Part shown: piece by piece, positions 46,132-54,066 of the stretch
How the letters are laid out: each line of letters begins with the position of its first letter
How positions within the stretch are numbered: the stretch's first letter is position 1
From: an uncultured Clostridia bacterium
GTDB lineage: Bacteria; Bacillota; Clostridia; UMGS1883
Length of the DNA stretch: 64,000 nt
Reading direction: 5' to 3'
NCBI GenBank assembly: GCA_934476455.1
Contig: CAKSNY010000003.1
Coordinates: 71,233-135,232, forward strand
The notes under the pieces: model-generated
Told to the model about the DNA's origin: nothing
The model's input: the letters and a program-made list of their open reading frames with translations, nothing else
The model's database searches: none
Translations under genes and position numbers: made by a program

Positions 46132-47502
46132 TCAAAGAACAACGCCGTCTTTAAATATGGAGATGTCCTCATAACCGTTGATTTCGTTCTTTGTAAGCTG
46201 CCCTTGTGCCACATCAATGCAATAGTTTAAAAGTTCATCTGTAAGGTCGCGACCCTCCAGTACGGGGGCGGCGTTAAAATCTATCCATCCCTCTTTACGC
46301 TTTGCGAGTGAAGCATTTGTGGCAATTTTTACGGTCGGAACGGGTGCGCCGACAGGTGTTCCGCGCCCGGTGGTAAACAAAATCATATGTACACCTGCTG
46401 CTGCAAGGTTTGTAATTGCAACAATATCGTTACCCGGTCCGTTAAGCAGTGACAAGCCGTTTTTTGTAAGTGTATCGCCATAGTCAAGGACATCCACAAC
46501 AGGCGACAAACCGCCCTTTTGTACACAGCCGAGCGACTTTTCCTCCAGCGTGGTTATTCCGCCTGCCTTGTTCCCGGGGGAGGGATTCTCATAAACAACC
46601 TGATTATGCTTTAAAAAGTAGTCTTTAAAGTTATTTATAAGGGCAACTGTTTTATCAAATGTTTCACGGTTTATGCAGCGCTGCATTAAAAGGTGTTCTG
46701 CGCCGAACATTTCCGGAACCTCCGTAAGAACACAGCTTCCGCCCATTGATATTACCTTGTCGGACAGCATTCCCACAAGCGGGTTTGCGCTTATACCGCT
46801 GTAGCCGTCGCTGCCGCCGCACTTAAGACCTATTTTAAGCTTTGATATGCTGACGGGAACGCGCTTTTGCGCCGACGCATATTCTTTCAGTTTCAGAACT
46901 GCGTTTATACCTTCCGCTAGCTCGTCGCTGCAATCCTGAGCATTTAAAAAGATTACACGCTCCTCATCCCATGTGCCGAGCACCTTTTTAAATACCTCTA
47001 TATTATTGTTTTCACAGCCGAGCCCGAGAACAAGCACGCCGCCCGCATTGGGGTGATTTATAAGTCCGCGCAAAACAAGCTGTGTTGTTTTCTGGTCATC
47101 GCCGAGCTGTGAACATCCAAAGGGATGTGTGAATGCCTTTGCGCCTGTTTTTGCGGCAATTTTTTGCGCAATGCCGTTTACGCAGCCTACGGTGGGAATT
47201 ATCCATATGTCATTTCTTATGCCTACATCGCCGTTTTTGCGCTTGTATGCCATAAAGGTAAGAGGTGACGGTTCTGCCTTTTTATCAAACGATACGGGCG
47301 AATACGAATATTCAAGCGTTCCGGAAAGGTTTGTTTTCATATTGTGCGTATGCACATGCTCGCCTTTTTTTATGTCCTCGGTAGCGTGACCTATGGGCTG
47401 ACCGTACTTTATAATACTTTCGCCGCTTTTTATATCGCGGACGGCGTATTTATGACCGTCGGAAAGATTTACTTCAACATTGTCAAGCTTATTTATCAGC
47501 AT
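46132..47502 (-). CDS. uxaA: altronate dehydratase
   Basis: 456 residues. An N-terminal SAF-like domain (about 1-90, ending near HVHTHNM) is joined to the large UxaA catalytic region with GDVGIRNDIWIIPTVGCVN and conserved Cys and His residues (GLGCENNN, LKCGGSDGYSG). It dehydrates D-altronate to 2-keto-3-deoxygluconate in galacturonate breakdown. It overlaps the uxaB end by 14 bases and is preceded by GAGG nine bases before the ATG. Length is slightly less than the ~495 residues of E. coli UxaA. UxaC, KdgK and KdgA are not in the window. Confidence 0.92.
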   Translation of the reverse strand: MLINKLDNVEVNLSDGHKYAVRDIKSGESIIKYGQPIGHATEDIKKGEHVHTHNMKTNLSGTLEYSYSPVSFDKKAEPSPLTFMAYKRKNGDVGIRNDIWIIPTVGCVNGIAQKIAAKTGAKAFTHPFGCSQLGDDQKTTQLVLRGLINHPNAGGVLVLGLGCENNNIEVFKKVLGTWDEERVIFLNAQDCSDELAEGINAVLKLKEYASAQKRVPVSISKLKIGLKCGGSDGYSGISANPLVGMLSDKVISMGGSCVLTEVPEMFGAEHLLMQRCINRETFDKTVALINNFKDYFLKHNQVVYENPSPGNKAGGITTLEEKSLGCVQKGGLSPVVDVLDYGDTLTKNGLSLLNGPGNDIVAITNLAAAGVHMILFTTGRGTPVGAPVPTVKIATNASLAKRKEGWIDFNAAPVLEGRDLTDELLNYCIDVAQGQLTKNEINGYEDISIFKDGVVL

Positions 47503-48763
47503 ATTTTTTTACCTCGTTTGCAAGGAAGGACAAATCCTCATCCCAAAGAGAGGTATTTGCCAGAATTTCGTCAACGCTTGCATTTTTCATAAATTCGCAT
47601 ACGGAGGGGTCGTCGTTTGTCATATCGGTTCTGTAAAAGTCGATAAGCTTTGCAAAAGAGAATATGAGCGTTCCGGGCATTCTGCCGGTGCGTTTTATGT
47701 ATTCAAGTATTGACGGAAGCACGCGTACCTTAAACTTGCTTACGGAGTTAAGCGCAATTGATGAAAGGTAGTGCTTTATATAAGGATTTCCGAAACGGCG
47801 CAAAACATTGTCTGCATACCCGATAAGCTCCGAACGCTCGAGGTCAAGCGTAGGGATTATTTCGTCGTAAACGCATTTTTTTATATGTGCAAGCATCTTT
47901 TCGTTGTCCACACATTCCTTAACGGTTTTAAAGCCTTCAAGCATTGCGTAGGGAACAAGCGATGTGTGCGCGCCGTTAAGTATGCGCACCTTTCTTGTGC
48001 GGTACATTTCAAGATTATCGGTAAGAATTACGTTAAGACCGCACTTGTCAAAGGGAAGCTCTTTAAAAAGGTTTTTACAGCCTTCTATAACCCACAGATG
48101 GAAATATTCCGAGGTGTTAAGCATATTATCCTCATACCCGAGGTCAAACTTTTCATCCTTCGGAAAGCCCGTGTTTATACGGTCTACAAGCGTGTTACAG
48201 AATATGTTTTCGCTTTCAATCCACTGTTTAAAAGCAGGGTCGAAATTCCACAGGTCTGCATATTGCAAAATTGTTTTCTTAAGAGCCGCACCGTTTTTAT
48301 CGATAAGCTCACACGGAAGGAAAATAAATCCGCCGAGCCCAAGGTCATAGCGCTTTTTAAGAAGCAGCGTAAGCTTCGCGGGGAACGTTTTTGGCGGTGC
48401 GTCGGTAGGCTTATCGTCATTTGAAAAACAAATTCCGGATTCAGTGGTGTTTGATATAATAAACCTGAATGAGGGATTTTCTGCAAGTTCAAGATATTGT
48501 GCAAAATCATCATACGGCTTTACGCAGCGGGAAATAACGTCTATCTTGCGCTGCATAACACCTTCACTGCCGCGGCAAATATGCGTGTATACGCATCCCT
48601 GTGCGCTCAGCACATCGCACATACCTTTTTCTATGGGCTGAACAACTACAACCTTTCCGGAAAAATCGGTTTTTTCGTTAAGAATGTCAATCATCCAATC
48701 GGCAAAGCCGCGCAAAAAGCCGCCTTCGCCGAACTGTATTATTTTTTCTTCGGCACTAATCAT
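47489..48763 (-). CDS. uxaB: tagaturonate reductase (altronate oxidoreductase)
   Basis: 424 residues of the mannitol dehydrogenase family. The N-terminal nucleotide site has QFGEGGFLRGF, and the catalytic region includes LVDRINTGFP and KVRILNGAHTSL with the conserved Lys/Asn/His set. It reduces D-tagaturonate to D-altronate with NADH. It heads a two-gene unit with uxaA, with GGAGG before the ATG and its own promoter. The AraC gene divergent from it is a plausible regulator. Confidence 0.92.
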   Translation of the reverse strand: MISAEEKIIQFGEGGFLRGFADWMIDILNEKTDFSGKVVVVQPIEKGMCDVLSAQGCVYTHICRGSEGVMQRKIDVISRCVKPYDDFAQYLELAENPSFRFIISNTTESGICFSNDDKPTDAPPKTFPAKLTLLLKKRYDLGLGGFIFLPCELIDKNGAALKKTILQYADLWNFDPAFKQWIESENIFCNTLVDRINTGFPKDEKFDLGYEDNMLNTSEYFHLWVIEGCKNLFKELPFDKCGLNVILTDNLEMYRTRKVRILNGAHTSLVPYAMLEGFKTVKECVDNEKMLAHIKKCVYDEIIPTLDLERSELIGYADNVLRRFGNPYIKHYLSSIALNSVSKFKVRVLPSILEYIKRTGRMPGTLIFSFAKLIDFYRTDMTNDDPSVCEFMKNASVDEILANTSLWDEDLSFLANEVKKYADK

Positions 48764-48799
48764 TAAAACAACCTCCGTTACTGTATTTTATTTAGTTTC

Positions 48800-48828
48800 A
48801 GTATAGGACAAATATTTTGTAAATTCAA
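48800..48828 (-). promoter_or_regulatory. promoter of uxaB-uxaA
   Basis: On the minus strand, TTGAAT (48823-48828) and TATACT (48800-48805) are spaced by 17 bases. Confidence 0.65.
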
Positions 48829-48870
48829 TAAAATTTTTGCTTATATAACGTAAAAATGTTAATTTTTTGC

Positions 48871-48899
48871 TTGAAAATTTACAAAAAAGCGTATATGAT
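48871..48899 (+). promoter_or_regulatory. promoter of the AraC-GT51-VanZ-deoD unit
   Basis: TTGAAA (48871-48876) and TATGAT (48894-48899) are spaced by 17 bases. Confidence 0.65.
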
Positions 48900-48919
48900 G
48901 TAATAAGAGGTGATACGAT

Positions 48920-49720
48920 ATGCCGCTGGCGCATGATGAAGTTATTCAAAACTTTAATATTACGCGTGAAAAGCGTGCAAGCGCATATAATATGCCGGGG
49001 GCGCATTACCATAATCATTATGAAATTTATTACCTTGCAAAGGGCAGTGTGCGGTATTTCATAGAAGACAGAATTTATGACCTTGAAGAGGGGGACGCGG
49101 TGCTTATTCCGCCGCGCATAATACATAAAACGGCAACTCTTAAAAACAGCAGCGCCGAACGCGTTATGATAGCGTTTACAAACGAGTTTATAATGCGCTC
49201 GCCGTCGGATAAAATTTTCGGCTGTTTTGAAAGCGTGTTTTTTAAACGGCCGCCGATTTCAGACCTTGTACAAAAGGCGGAGGAGGAGGCAAGACGCCAC
49301 GATGTATGGTCAGAGGAGCTTACGGCGGATTTTATACGTGAGATACTTATTTGTCTTACGCGCCTTTCGGGGGGCATTTACGAAAAAGAGCATATAAACC
49401 GCACTGCGGTATCGCGGGCGGTAAAATATATTTCGGAATCGTTTTTTTCGGAGCTTTCGCTCGGCGAGCTTTCACGGAAATTTGCCCTCAGTCCGTCGCA
49501 CTTTTCACGGCAGTTTAAGGCTTTTACAGGCTTTGGCGTAAGTGAGTATATAACGCTTGTAAGAATAAAAAACGCAGAAGCGCTGCTTATGACAACAAAC
49601 TGTTCGATAACGGAAATCGCGGCAAAGTGCGGCTTTAACAGCAGTAGCTATTTTACGGCGGTATTTCGGAGGGTGCGCGGTGTTACGCCGATGGAAATAA
49701 AACAAAGGGGGAGGCGGTAG
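48920..49720 (+). CDS. AraC-type regulator with N-terminal cupin sensor
   Basis: 266 residues, cytoplasmic. The N-terminal cupin (about 1-110, with HYHNHYEIYYLAKGSVRYFI and GDAVLIPPRIIHK) is the usual effector pocket. The C-terminal AraC pair (about 165-266) shows LSPSHFSRQFKAFTGFG and CGFNSSSYFTAVFRRVRG. It is divergent from uxaB, 156 bases away, so control of uronate genes by a small sugar ligand is likely. It also shares a strand with the GT51 gene one base downstream, an unusual pairing. Confidence 0.9.
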   Translation: MPLAHDEVIQNFNITREKRASAYNMPGAHYHNHYEIYYLAKGSVRYFIEDRIYDLEEGDAVLIPPRIIHKTATLKNSSAERVMIAFTNEFIMRSPSDKIFGCFESVFFKRPPISDLVQKAEEEARRHDVWSEELTADFIREILICLTRLSGGIYEKEHINRTAVSRAVKYISESFFSELSLGELSRKFALSPSHFSRQFKAFTGFGVSEYITLVRIKNAEALLMTTNCSITEIAAKCGFNSSSYFTAVFRRVRGVTPMEIKQRGRR

Positions 49721-49721
49721 A

Positions 49722-50432
49722 GTGAAATCTGCGGGAAGAATTTTTAAGCTTTTATTGACAGTTTTTTTGCTCGCCTGTGCAATATTTACCTATACGGGAT
49801 ATAAAAAATATGCCGCAGCAAAGAGCAAACTGCCCGTGTCGCAGATAGAAGAGCGGCTTATGGAAAAAGAAAACTACACACTTTACCAAGATATTGCCCC
49901 GCTTTTTATAAAAGCAGCGGTTTCTGTCGAGGACAGGCGGTTTTTTTATCACAAGGGGATAGATGTGATAGGTGTGCTGCGGGCACTTGTGCAGGATGTC
50001 AGGCAAAAAAGCCTTGCAGAGGGGGGCAGCACAATAACGCAGCAACTTGCAAAAAATATTTACTTTTTAGGGGACAACTCGCCCACGCGAAAGATTGCGG
50101 AAATGTTTGCCGCAGCGGATATAGAAAAACACTACGGCAAGGAAAAAATACTTGAAATGTATTTTAATGTAATCTATTACGGCAGCGGGTATTACTGTAT
50201 ATATGACGCGGCAGAGGGGTATTTTAACAAAAAGCCTTCAGAGCTTACCGACGGAGAAGCAACGCTTCTTGCGGGGATACCGAACGCGCCGTCGGCATAT
50301 TCGTTTAAGAACAACCCCGCGCTTTCGTATAAGCGCCGTGAAAAGGTTTTGCGTGCGCTTTTGCGTGACGGCGAGATTACAGAGGAAACCGCGCAGACAA
50401 TAAGAGAAGAAGGAATTGATAATACAAAATGA
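49722..50432 (+). CDS. monofunctional peptidoglycan glycosyltransferase, GT51
   Basis: 236 residues from GTG 49722. One N-terminal membrane anchor (about 8-28) precedes a GT51 domain with the catalytic SVEDRRFFYHKGID, then EGGSTITQQLAKN and KEKILEMYFNVIYYGSG. No transpeptidase domain is present, so it is of the MtgA type: it polymerises lipid II into glycan strands outside the membrane. It starts one base after the AraC gene and overlaps the VanZ-like gene by four bases. Confidence 0.9.
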   Translation: MKSAGRIFKLLLTVFLLACAIFTYTGYKKYAAAKSKLPVSQIEERLMEKENYTLYQDIAPLFIKAAVSVEDRRFFYHKGIDVIGVLRALVQDVRQKSLAEGGSTITQQLAKNIYFLGDNSPTRKIAEMFAAADIEKHYGKEKILEMYFNVIYYGSGYYCIYDAAEGYFNKKPSELTDGEATLLAGIPNAPSAYSFKNNPALSYKRREKVLRALLRDGEITEETAQTIREEGIDNTK

Positions 50433-50896
50433 AAAAAATAATCTTGTGGACGCTTGTTATTTCTTGTATGTGTATGATTTTCGGGTTTTCCGCGCAGGAG
50501 GCAAGCGTATCGGACGGTACGAGTACGGGATTTATAAAAACGGCGGTTAAAATATTGCTCGGCGGCAATGCAGATGAAAAGACGCTTGAAAAAACGGCGG
50601 AGGCGCTGAATTTTTATGTGCGTAAGGCTGCGCATTTTTCCATATATGCGCTTTTGGGCTTTTTAATTGCACTGCTTGTATGTGAATATATTGCCGCTCC
50701 GAAAAAAGTGCTTTTGAGAAGCGTAATTTTTATCGGAATGTATGCCGCAAGCGATGAACTGCACCAGTTTTTTGTACCCGGGCGTTCCTGTGAAATCCGA
50801 GATGTTTTGCTCGACACCTTCGGAGCGCTGTGCGGAATATGTATTGCGCTTTTGATAAAAGCTTTAATTAAGAAAGTAAAAAACGAGGGGGAATAA
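50429..50896 (+). CDS. VanZ-like membrane protein
   Basis: 155 residues with about four membrane segments. Family motifs include FSAQEASVSDG near the start, YVRKAAHFSIYALLG and SDELHQFFVPGRSCEIRDVLLDT. VanZ relatives lower teicoplanin sensitivity in one known case; in most genomes the role is unclear. It is coupled by ATGA to the GT51 gene, which suggests a cell-wall context. Confidence 0.9.
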   Translation: MKKIILWTLVISCMCMIFGFSAQEASVSDGTSTGFIKTAVKILLGGNADEKTLEKTAEALNFYVRKAAHFSIYALLGFLIALLVCEYIAAPKKVLLRSVIFIGMYAASDELHQFFVPGRSCEIRDVLLDTFGALCGICIALLIKALIKKVKNEGE

Positions 50897-50898
50897 AA

Positions 50899-51618
50899 AT
50901 GAAAAATTATCCGACGCCTCATATAGACGCCGAACCAAGTGATTTTGCAAAGACGGTTATAATGCCCGGCGACCCGCTGCGGGCAAAGTTTATTGCGGAA
51001 AATATGCTTTCGGGCACGCGCCTTGTAAACAATGTGCGCGGCGTCTGCGGTTATACGGGGAAGTATAAAAACACTGCCGTAACCGTTATGGCAAGCGGTA
51101 TGGGAATGCCGTCGATGGGTATTTACAGCTACGAGCTTTTTAATATTTTTGACGTTGAAAACATAATCCGCGTGGGAACGGCGGGGGCAACCGATAAGGA
51201 TATACCGCTTCGCAGTGTAATTTTTGCTATGGGCGCCTCGACAAATTCAGCTTATATAAATCAGTTTAACCTTAACGGTTCATTCAGTGCAATTTGCTCT
51301 TATAAGCTGCTTTCGAGCGCGGACGTTGCTGCAAAGAGAATGGGTATTTCCGCTTCGGCGGCAAACGTGCTGACGTCCGACACTTTTTACACCGAGGAAG
51401 AGGACCAGGCGAAAAAATGGGCGCGTATGGGAATTAAGTGTATTGAAATGGAAACCGCTGCGCTGTATATCAATGCGGCGCGTGCGGGGAAGAATGCGCT
51501 TTCGGTGCTTACCGTTTCGGATAATATTATAACGGGAGAGGCAACGGACGCTATGCAGCGGCAAACAGCCTTTACGCAGGCTATAGATATAGCGCTTGAA
51601 ACGGCAATTATGCAATGA
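50899..51618 (+). CDS. deoD: purine nucleoside phosphorylase, DeoD type
   Basis: 239 residues, the normal length of hexameric PNPs. Diagnostic stretches are IMPGDPLRAKFIAE, MASGMGMPSMGIYSYEL, GTAGA, and the base-binding CIEMETAALY. It splits purine nucleosides with phosphate to base and ribose-1-phosphate. It lies two bases after the VanZ-like gene with GAGGGGG upstream, and ends at a long hairpin. Confidence 0.95.
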   Translation: MKNYPTPHIDAEPSDFAKTVIMPGDPLRAKFIAENMLSGTRLVNNVRGVCGYTGKYKNTAVTVMASGMGMPSMGIYSYELFNIFDVENIIRVGTAGATDKDIPLRSVIFAMGASTNSAYINQFNLNGSFSAICSYKLLSSADVAAKRMGISASAANVLTSDTFYTEEEDQAKKWARMGIKCIEMETAALYINAARAGKNALSVLTVSDNIITGEATDAMQRQTAFTQAIDIALETAIMQ

Positions 51619-51620
51619 AA

Positions 51621-51656
51621 AAATGCTGTAAGAAACGAGGGTTTCTTACAGCATTT
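51621..51656. terminator. bidirectional terminator between deoD and the PII-like gene
   Basis: Perfect 16-bp stem AAATGCTGTAAGAAAC / GTTTCTTACAGCATTT with loop GAGG lies in the 39-base gap between two convergent genes. Confidence 0.88.
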
Positions 51657-51657
51657 C

Positions 51658-52323
51658 TTATTCGTTGTTTTCAAACATTCCGAATCCCGCAACCTCGCTT
51701 ACCGGAAGAGAGAAAACAATTGCGTTTGCCTGTGTTCCGGGACCTGCCGTTTTAAGGATTGACTGCATAATAGACGTTTTCTGCTCGGAACGGGCAACAA
51801 TCATCACAACCTCTTTTTCACTGACAATCGATACATTAAAAAACATTTCCTCGCTTTCGCGCCCGGTTCCTTTCCCGTGAAGTACCGTGCCGCCGGTAGC
51901 CCCCGCGCTGCGTGCGGCGTTCATAACCACATCGGTTCTGCCTTCGTTTGCAATTACCATAATAAGCTCGTATCCGCAATTTATGTTCGGGGTATATTTT
52001 GCATCCTGTGTACCGTTTAAAAATTCCACTGTTTTTCCGCCTCCCACACTTTTTACAGGTACGGCTATTACTATGCCGTGCCCGGGTACGCCGATAAACA
52101 GACGGCGTTTTTGTTCTTTAATAAGCTGTTTGGTTTTTTCCGCACTGCATATTGAAACGGCTATTCTCCGTTCGTTCGAATCTATGCCCAGCACGTCAAG
52201 CATACTTTGCACTGCCGTTCCCCGTCCGTGAAATGAAAGCGTAAGCGCCAGGTCAAGCTCGCGGTATATAGCCGAAAGCTCTTTAAGGTTTTCGGGCGCA
52301 CATATTGATATAACGTAATTCAT
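51658..52323 (-). CDS. double PII-like signalling protein
   Basis: 221 residues from ATG 52323, which has GGAGG seven bases upstream; an ATG further up lies inside the previous gene. Two related ferredoxin-like halves are visible, about 1-95 (MNYVISICA to GIVIAVPVKSV) and 110-221 (YELIMVIANEGRTDVVMNAA, with GTVLHGKG as T-loop region, to IVFSLPVSEVAGF). Single-domain PII proteins form trimers that bind ATP/ADP and control transporters and enzymes. The ATGA overlap with the DUF1538 gene suggests a dedicated regulator of that membrane protein. What it senses is unknown. Confidence 0.8.
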   Translation of the reverse strand: MNYVISICAPENLKELSAIYRELDLALTLSFHGRGTAVQSMLDVLGIDSNERRIAVSICSAEKTKQLIKEQKRRLFIGVPGHGIVIAVPVKSVGGGKTVEFLNGTQDAKYTPNINCGYELIMVIANEGRTDVVMNAARSAGATGGTVLHGKGTGRESEEMFFNVSIVSEKEVVMIVARSEQKTSIMQSILKTAGPGTQANAIVFSLPVSEVAGFGMFENNE

Positions 52324-53861
52324 GCTGCATCCTCCTTCCAAAGCTCGATAATATCATAATCACCGTAGGAGGGTGAAGACAGGGGAACGTCTTTTCTTTG
52401 AATACGGCTCAGCGCACCCATAAGCTGTATAGATATAAGCGGCATCATTGCAACAATTGCAACAATTCCGAAGGCGTCCTTTAAAACATTTCCGCCGAGG
52501 GCGCTGCTTGCGCCTATCGCAAATTGCAGCATAAATGTTGCCGTCATAGGACCGGAAGCAACCCCGCCGGAGTCAAACGCTATAGCCGTGTATATATCGG
52601 GAACAAAAAATGAAAGTGTAAGCGCCGCGAGGTATCCGGGAACCAAAAACCAAAGTATTGATATACCTGTTACCACGCGAAGCATTGAAAGCCCCATTGC
52701 AGCCGCAATTGCGGCAGAAAGGCTTAGCTTTATGGCACTTTTTGAAATTGCGCCTGCGCTTACCTCTTCAATCTGCTTTTCCAAAACGGCAACGGCAGGC
52801 TCTGCCGATATAATGAACCAGCCAAAGACCATTGAAAGCGGTATCAAAAGATATTTATTTTTTCCGAGAGCAAGGCTTTCGCCCAAAACCGTTCCCAGAG
52901 AAGAAAAACCGACATTTACCCCCGTAAGGAAAAGTACAAGACCGATGTATGTATAAAAAATACCAAAACATACCTTAAGAAGGCTGCGCCCGGACATTTT
53001 AAGCGTTAAAATCTGAAACAGAAAGAAGATAACGACAATCGGCAAAAGCGACAGTGCCATTTCGCAGAAATATGTGGGCAGAGCGCTTATATACGCTTTG
53101 CCTATCGACACAGTATTGTCAAACCGAAGAAGCGCCCCCTGCATTAAAGAGCCGTTGCTTTTATAGAAAAAGCCGAGAATGAGCACCGCCAGTATAGGAC
53201 CTATGGAGCACAGAGAAACCAAGCCAAAGCTGTCCGCCTCCGCCTTGTTATCGCTTCGTATGTTTGAGATACCGACACCGAGGGCAAGGATAAAGGGAAC
53301 CGTCATAGGACCTGTCGTTACCCCGCCCGAATCAAAGGCAACGCTTAAAAAATCCGCGTCGGTAAAAGATGCAAGCAAAAAGACAACCGCATAAAAAATG
53401 ATAAGAAGCCACCGAATGTTAAAGCCTGTGAGAATCCTTAACATACATATCGTAAGAAACAGCCCCACGCCAAGCCCGACCGTTAACAAAAGTACGGTAT
53501 TGTTTATGTGCGGAACGGTTTGTGCAAGCACCTGTAAGTCAGGCTCTGCAACGGTAACGGCAAAGCCAAGTGCAAAGCTTACCAAAAGAATTACGGGAAG
53601 CTTTTTTGTTTTTGTAAGGGCGGTGCCTATTTTGTTGCCGATAGGCGTCATCGAGCTTTCCGCCCCGAGGGAGAAAAGGGCAACGCCTAAAATAACCATT
53701 ACGGTTCCCAAAAGAAAATTCAGCAGAATATCCGCGCTTATGCGAACGCAGGAAAAGCACAATATAAGCACCAGCGTCACAATGGGCAGCACCGAACCGG
53801 CTGCTTCCTTCCCTTTTTCGGCTAGGGCAAGCTTATTTTTCTGAAAAAGTGTTTTGTTCAT
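52320..53861 (-). CDS. DUF1538 membrane protein with two homologous halves
   Basis: 513 residues from ATG 53861, behind AAGGACGG; the longer open frame has no better site. About 12 or more membrane segments are predicted. Three motifs recur in both halves at a spacing near 250 residues: AEPDLQVL/AEPAVAVL (105 and 353), LRILTG/LRVVTG (141 and 394) and FDSGGVTTGPMT/FDSGGVASGPMT (176 and 429). This is inverted-repeat-like organisation typical of transporters. DUF1538 has no established substrate. Its gene is followed, with ATGA overlap, by the double PII-like gene, so a regulated transporter is the best guess. Confidence 0.85.
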   Translation of the reverse strand: MNKTLFQKNKLALAEKGKEAAGSVLPIVTLVLILCFSCVRISADILLNFLLGTVMVILGVALFSLGAESSMTPIGNKIGTALTKTKKLPVILLVSFALGFAVTVAEPDLQVLAQTVPHINNTVLLLTVGLGVGLFLTICMLRILTGFNIRWLLIIFYAVVFLLASFTDADFLSVAFDSGGVTTGPMTVPFILALGVGISNIRSDNKAEADSFGLVSLCSIGPILAVLILGFFYKSNGSLMQGALLRFDNTVSIGKAYISALPTYFCEMALSLLPIVVIFFLFQILTLKMSGRSLLKVCFGIFYTYIGLVLFLTGVNVGFSSLGTVLGESLALGKNKYLLIPLSMVFGWFIISAEPAVAVLEKQIEEVSAGAISKSAIKLSLSAAIAAAMGLSMLRVVTGISILWFLVPGYLAALTLSFFVPDIYTAIAFDSGGVASGPMTATFMLQFAIGASSALGGNVLKDAFGIVAIVAMMPLISIQLMGALSRIQRKDVPLSSPSYGDYDIIELWKEDAA

Positions 53862-53915
53862 TCTTCGCCGTCCTTCCCGAATAATATTATATGTAATTTT
53901 AAATAAACCCATTTT

Positions 53916-53944
53916 ATTATATCTTAAATTCGGATTGTTTGCAA
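53916..53944 (-). promoter_or_regulatory. promoter of the DUF1538-PII unit
   Basis: On the minus strand, TTGCAA (53939-53944) and TATAAT (53916-53921) are spaced by 17 bases. Confidence 0.75.
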
Positions 53945-54005
53945 GCAAAGAGGTAAAAAAAGACATAATTTTACCGTCCGACAGGCGAAAAAAGTATTTT
54001 AATGC

Positions 54006-54034
54006 TTGAAAATACAGAAAAAATATTGTATAAT
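54006..54034 (+). promoter_or_regulatory. promoter of guaB-fhs
   Basis: TTGAAA (54006-54011) and TATAAT (54029-54034) are spaced by 17 bases. Confidence 0.8.
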
Positions 54035-54066
54035 AATCGAAATATACTTGTAAAGGAGAGAGTTAA

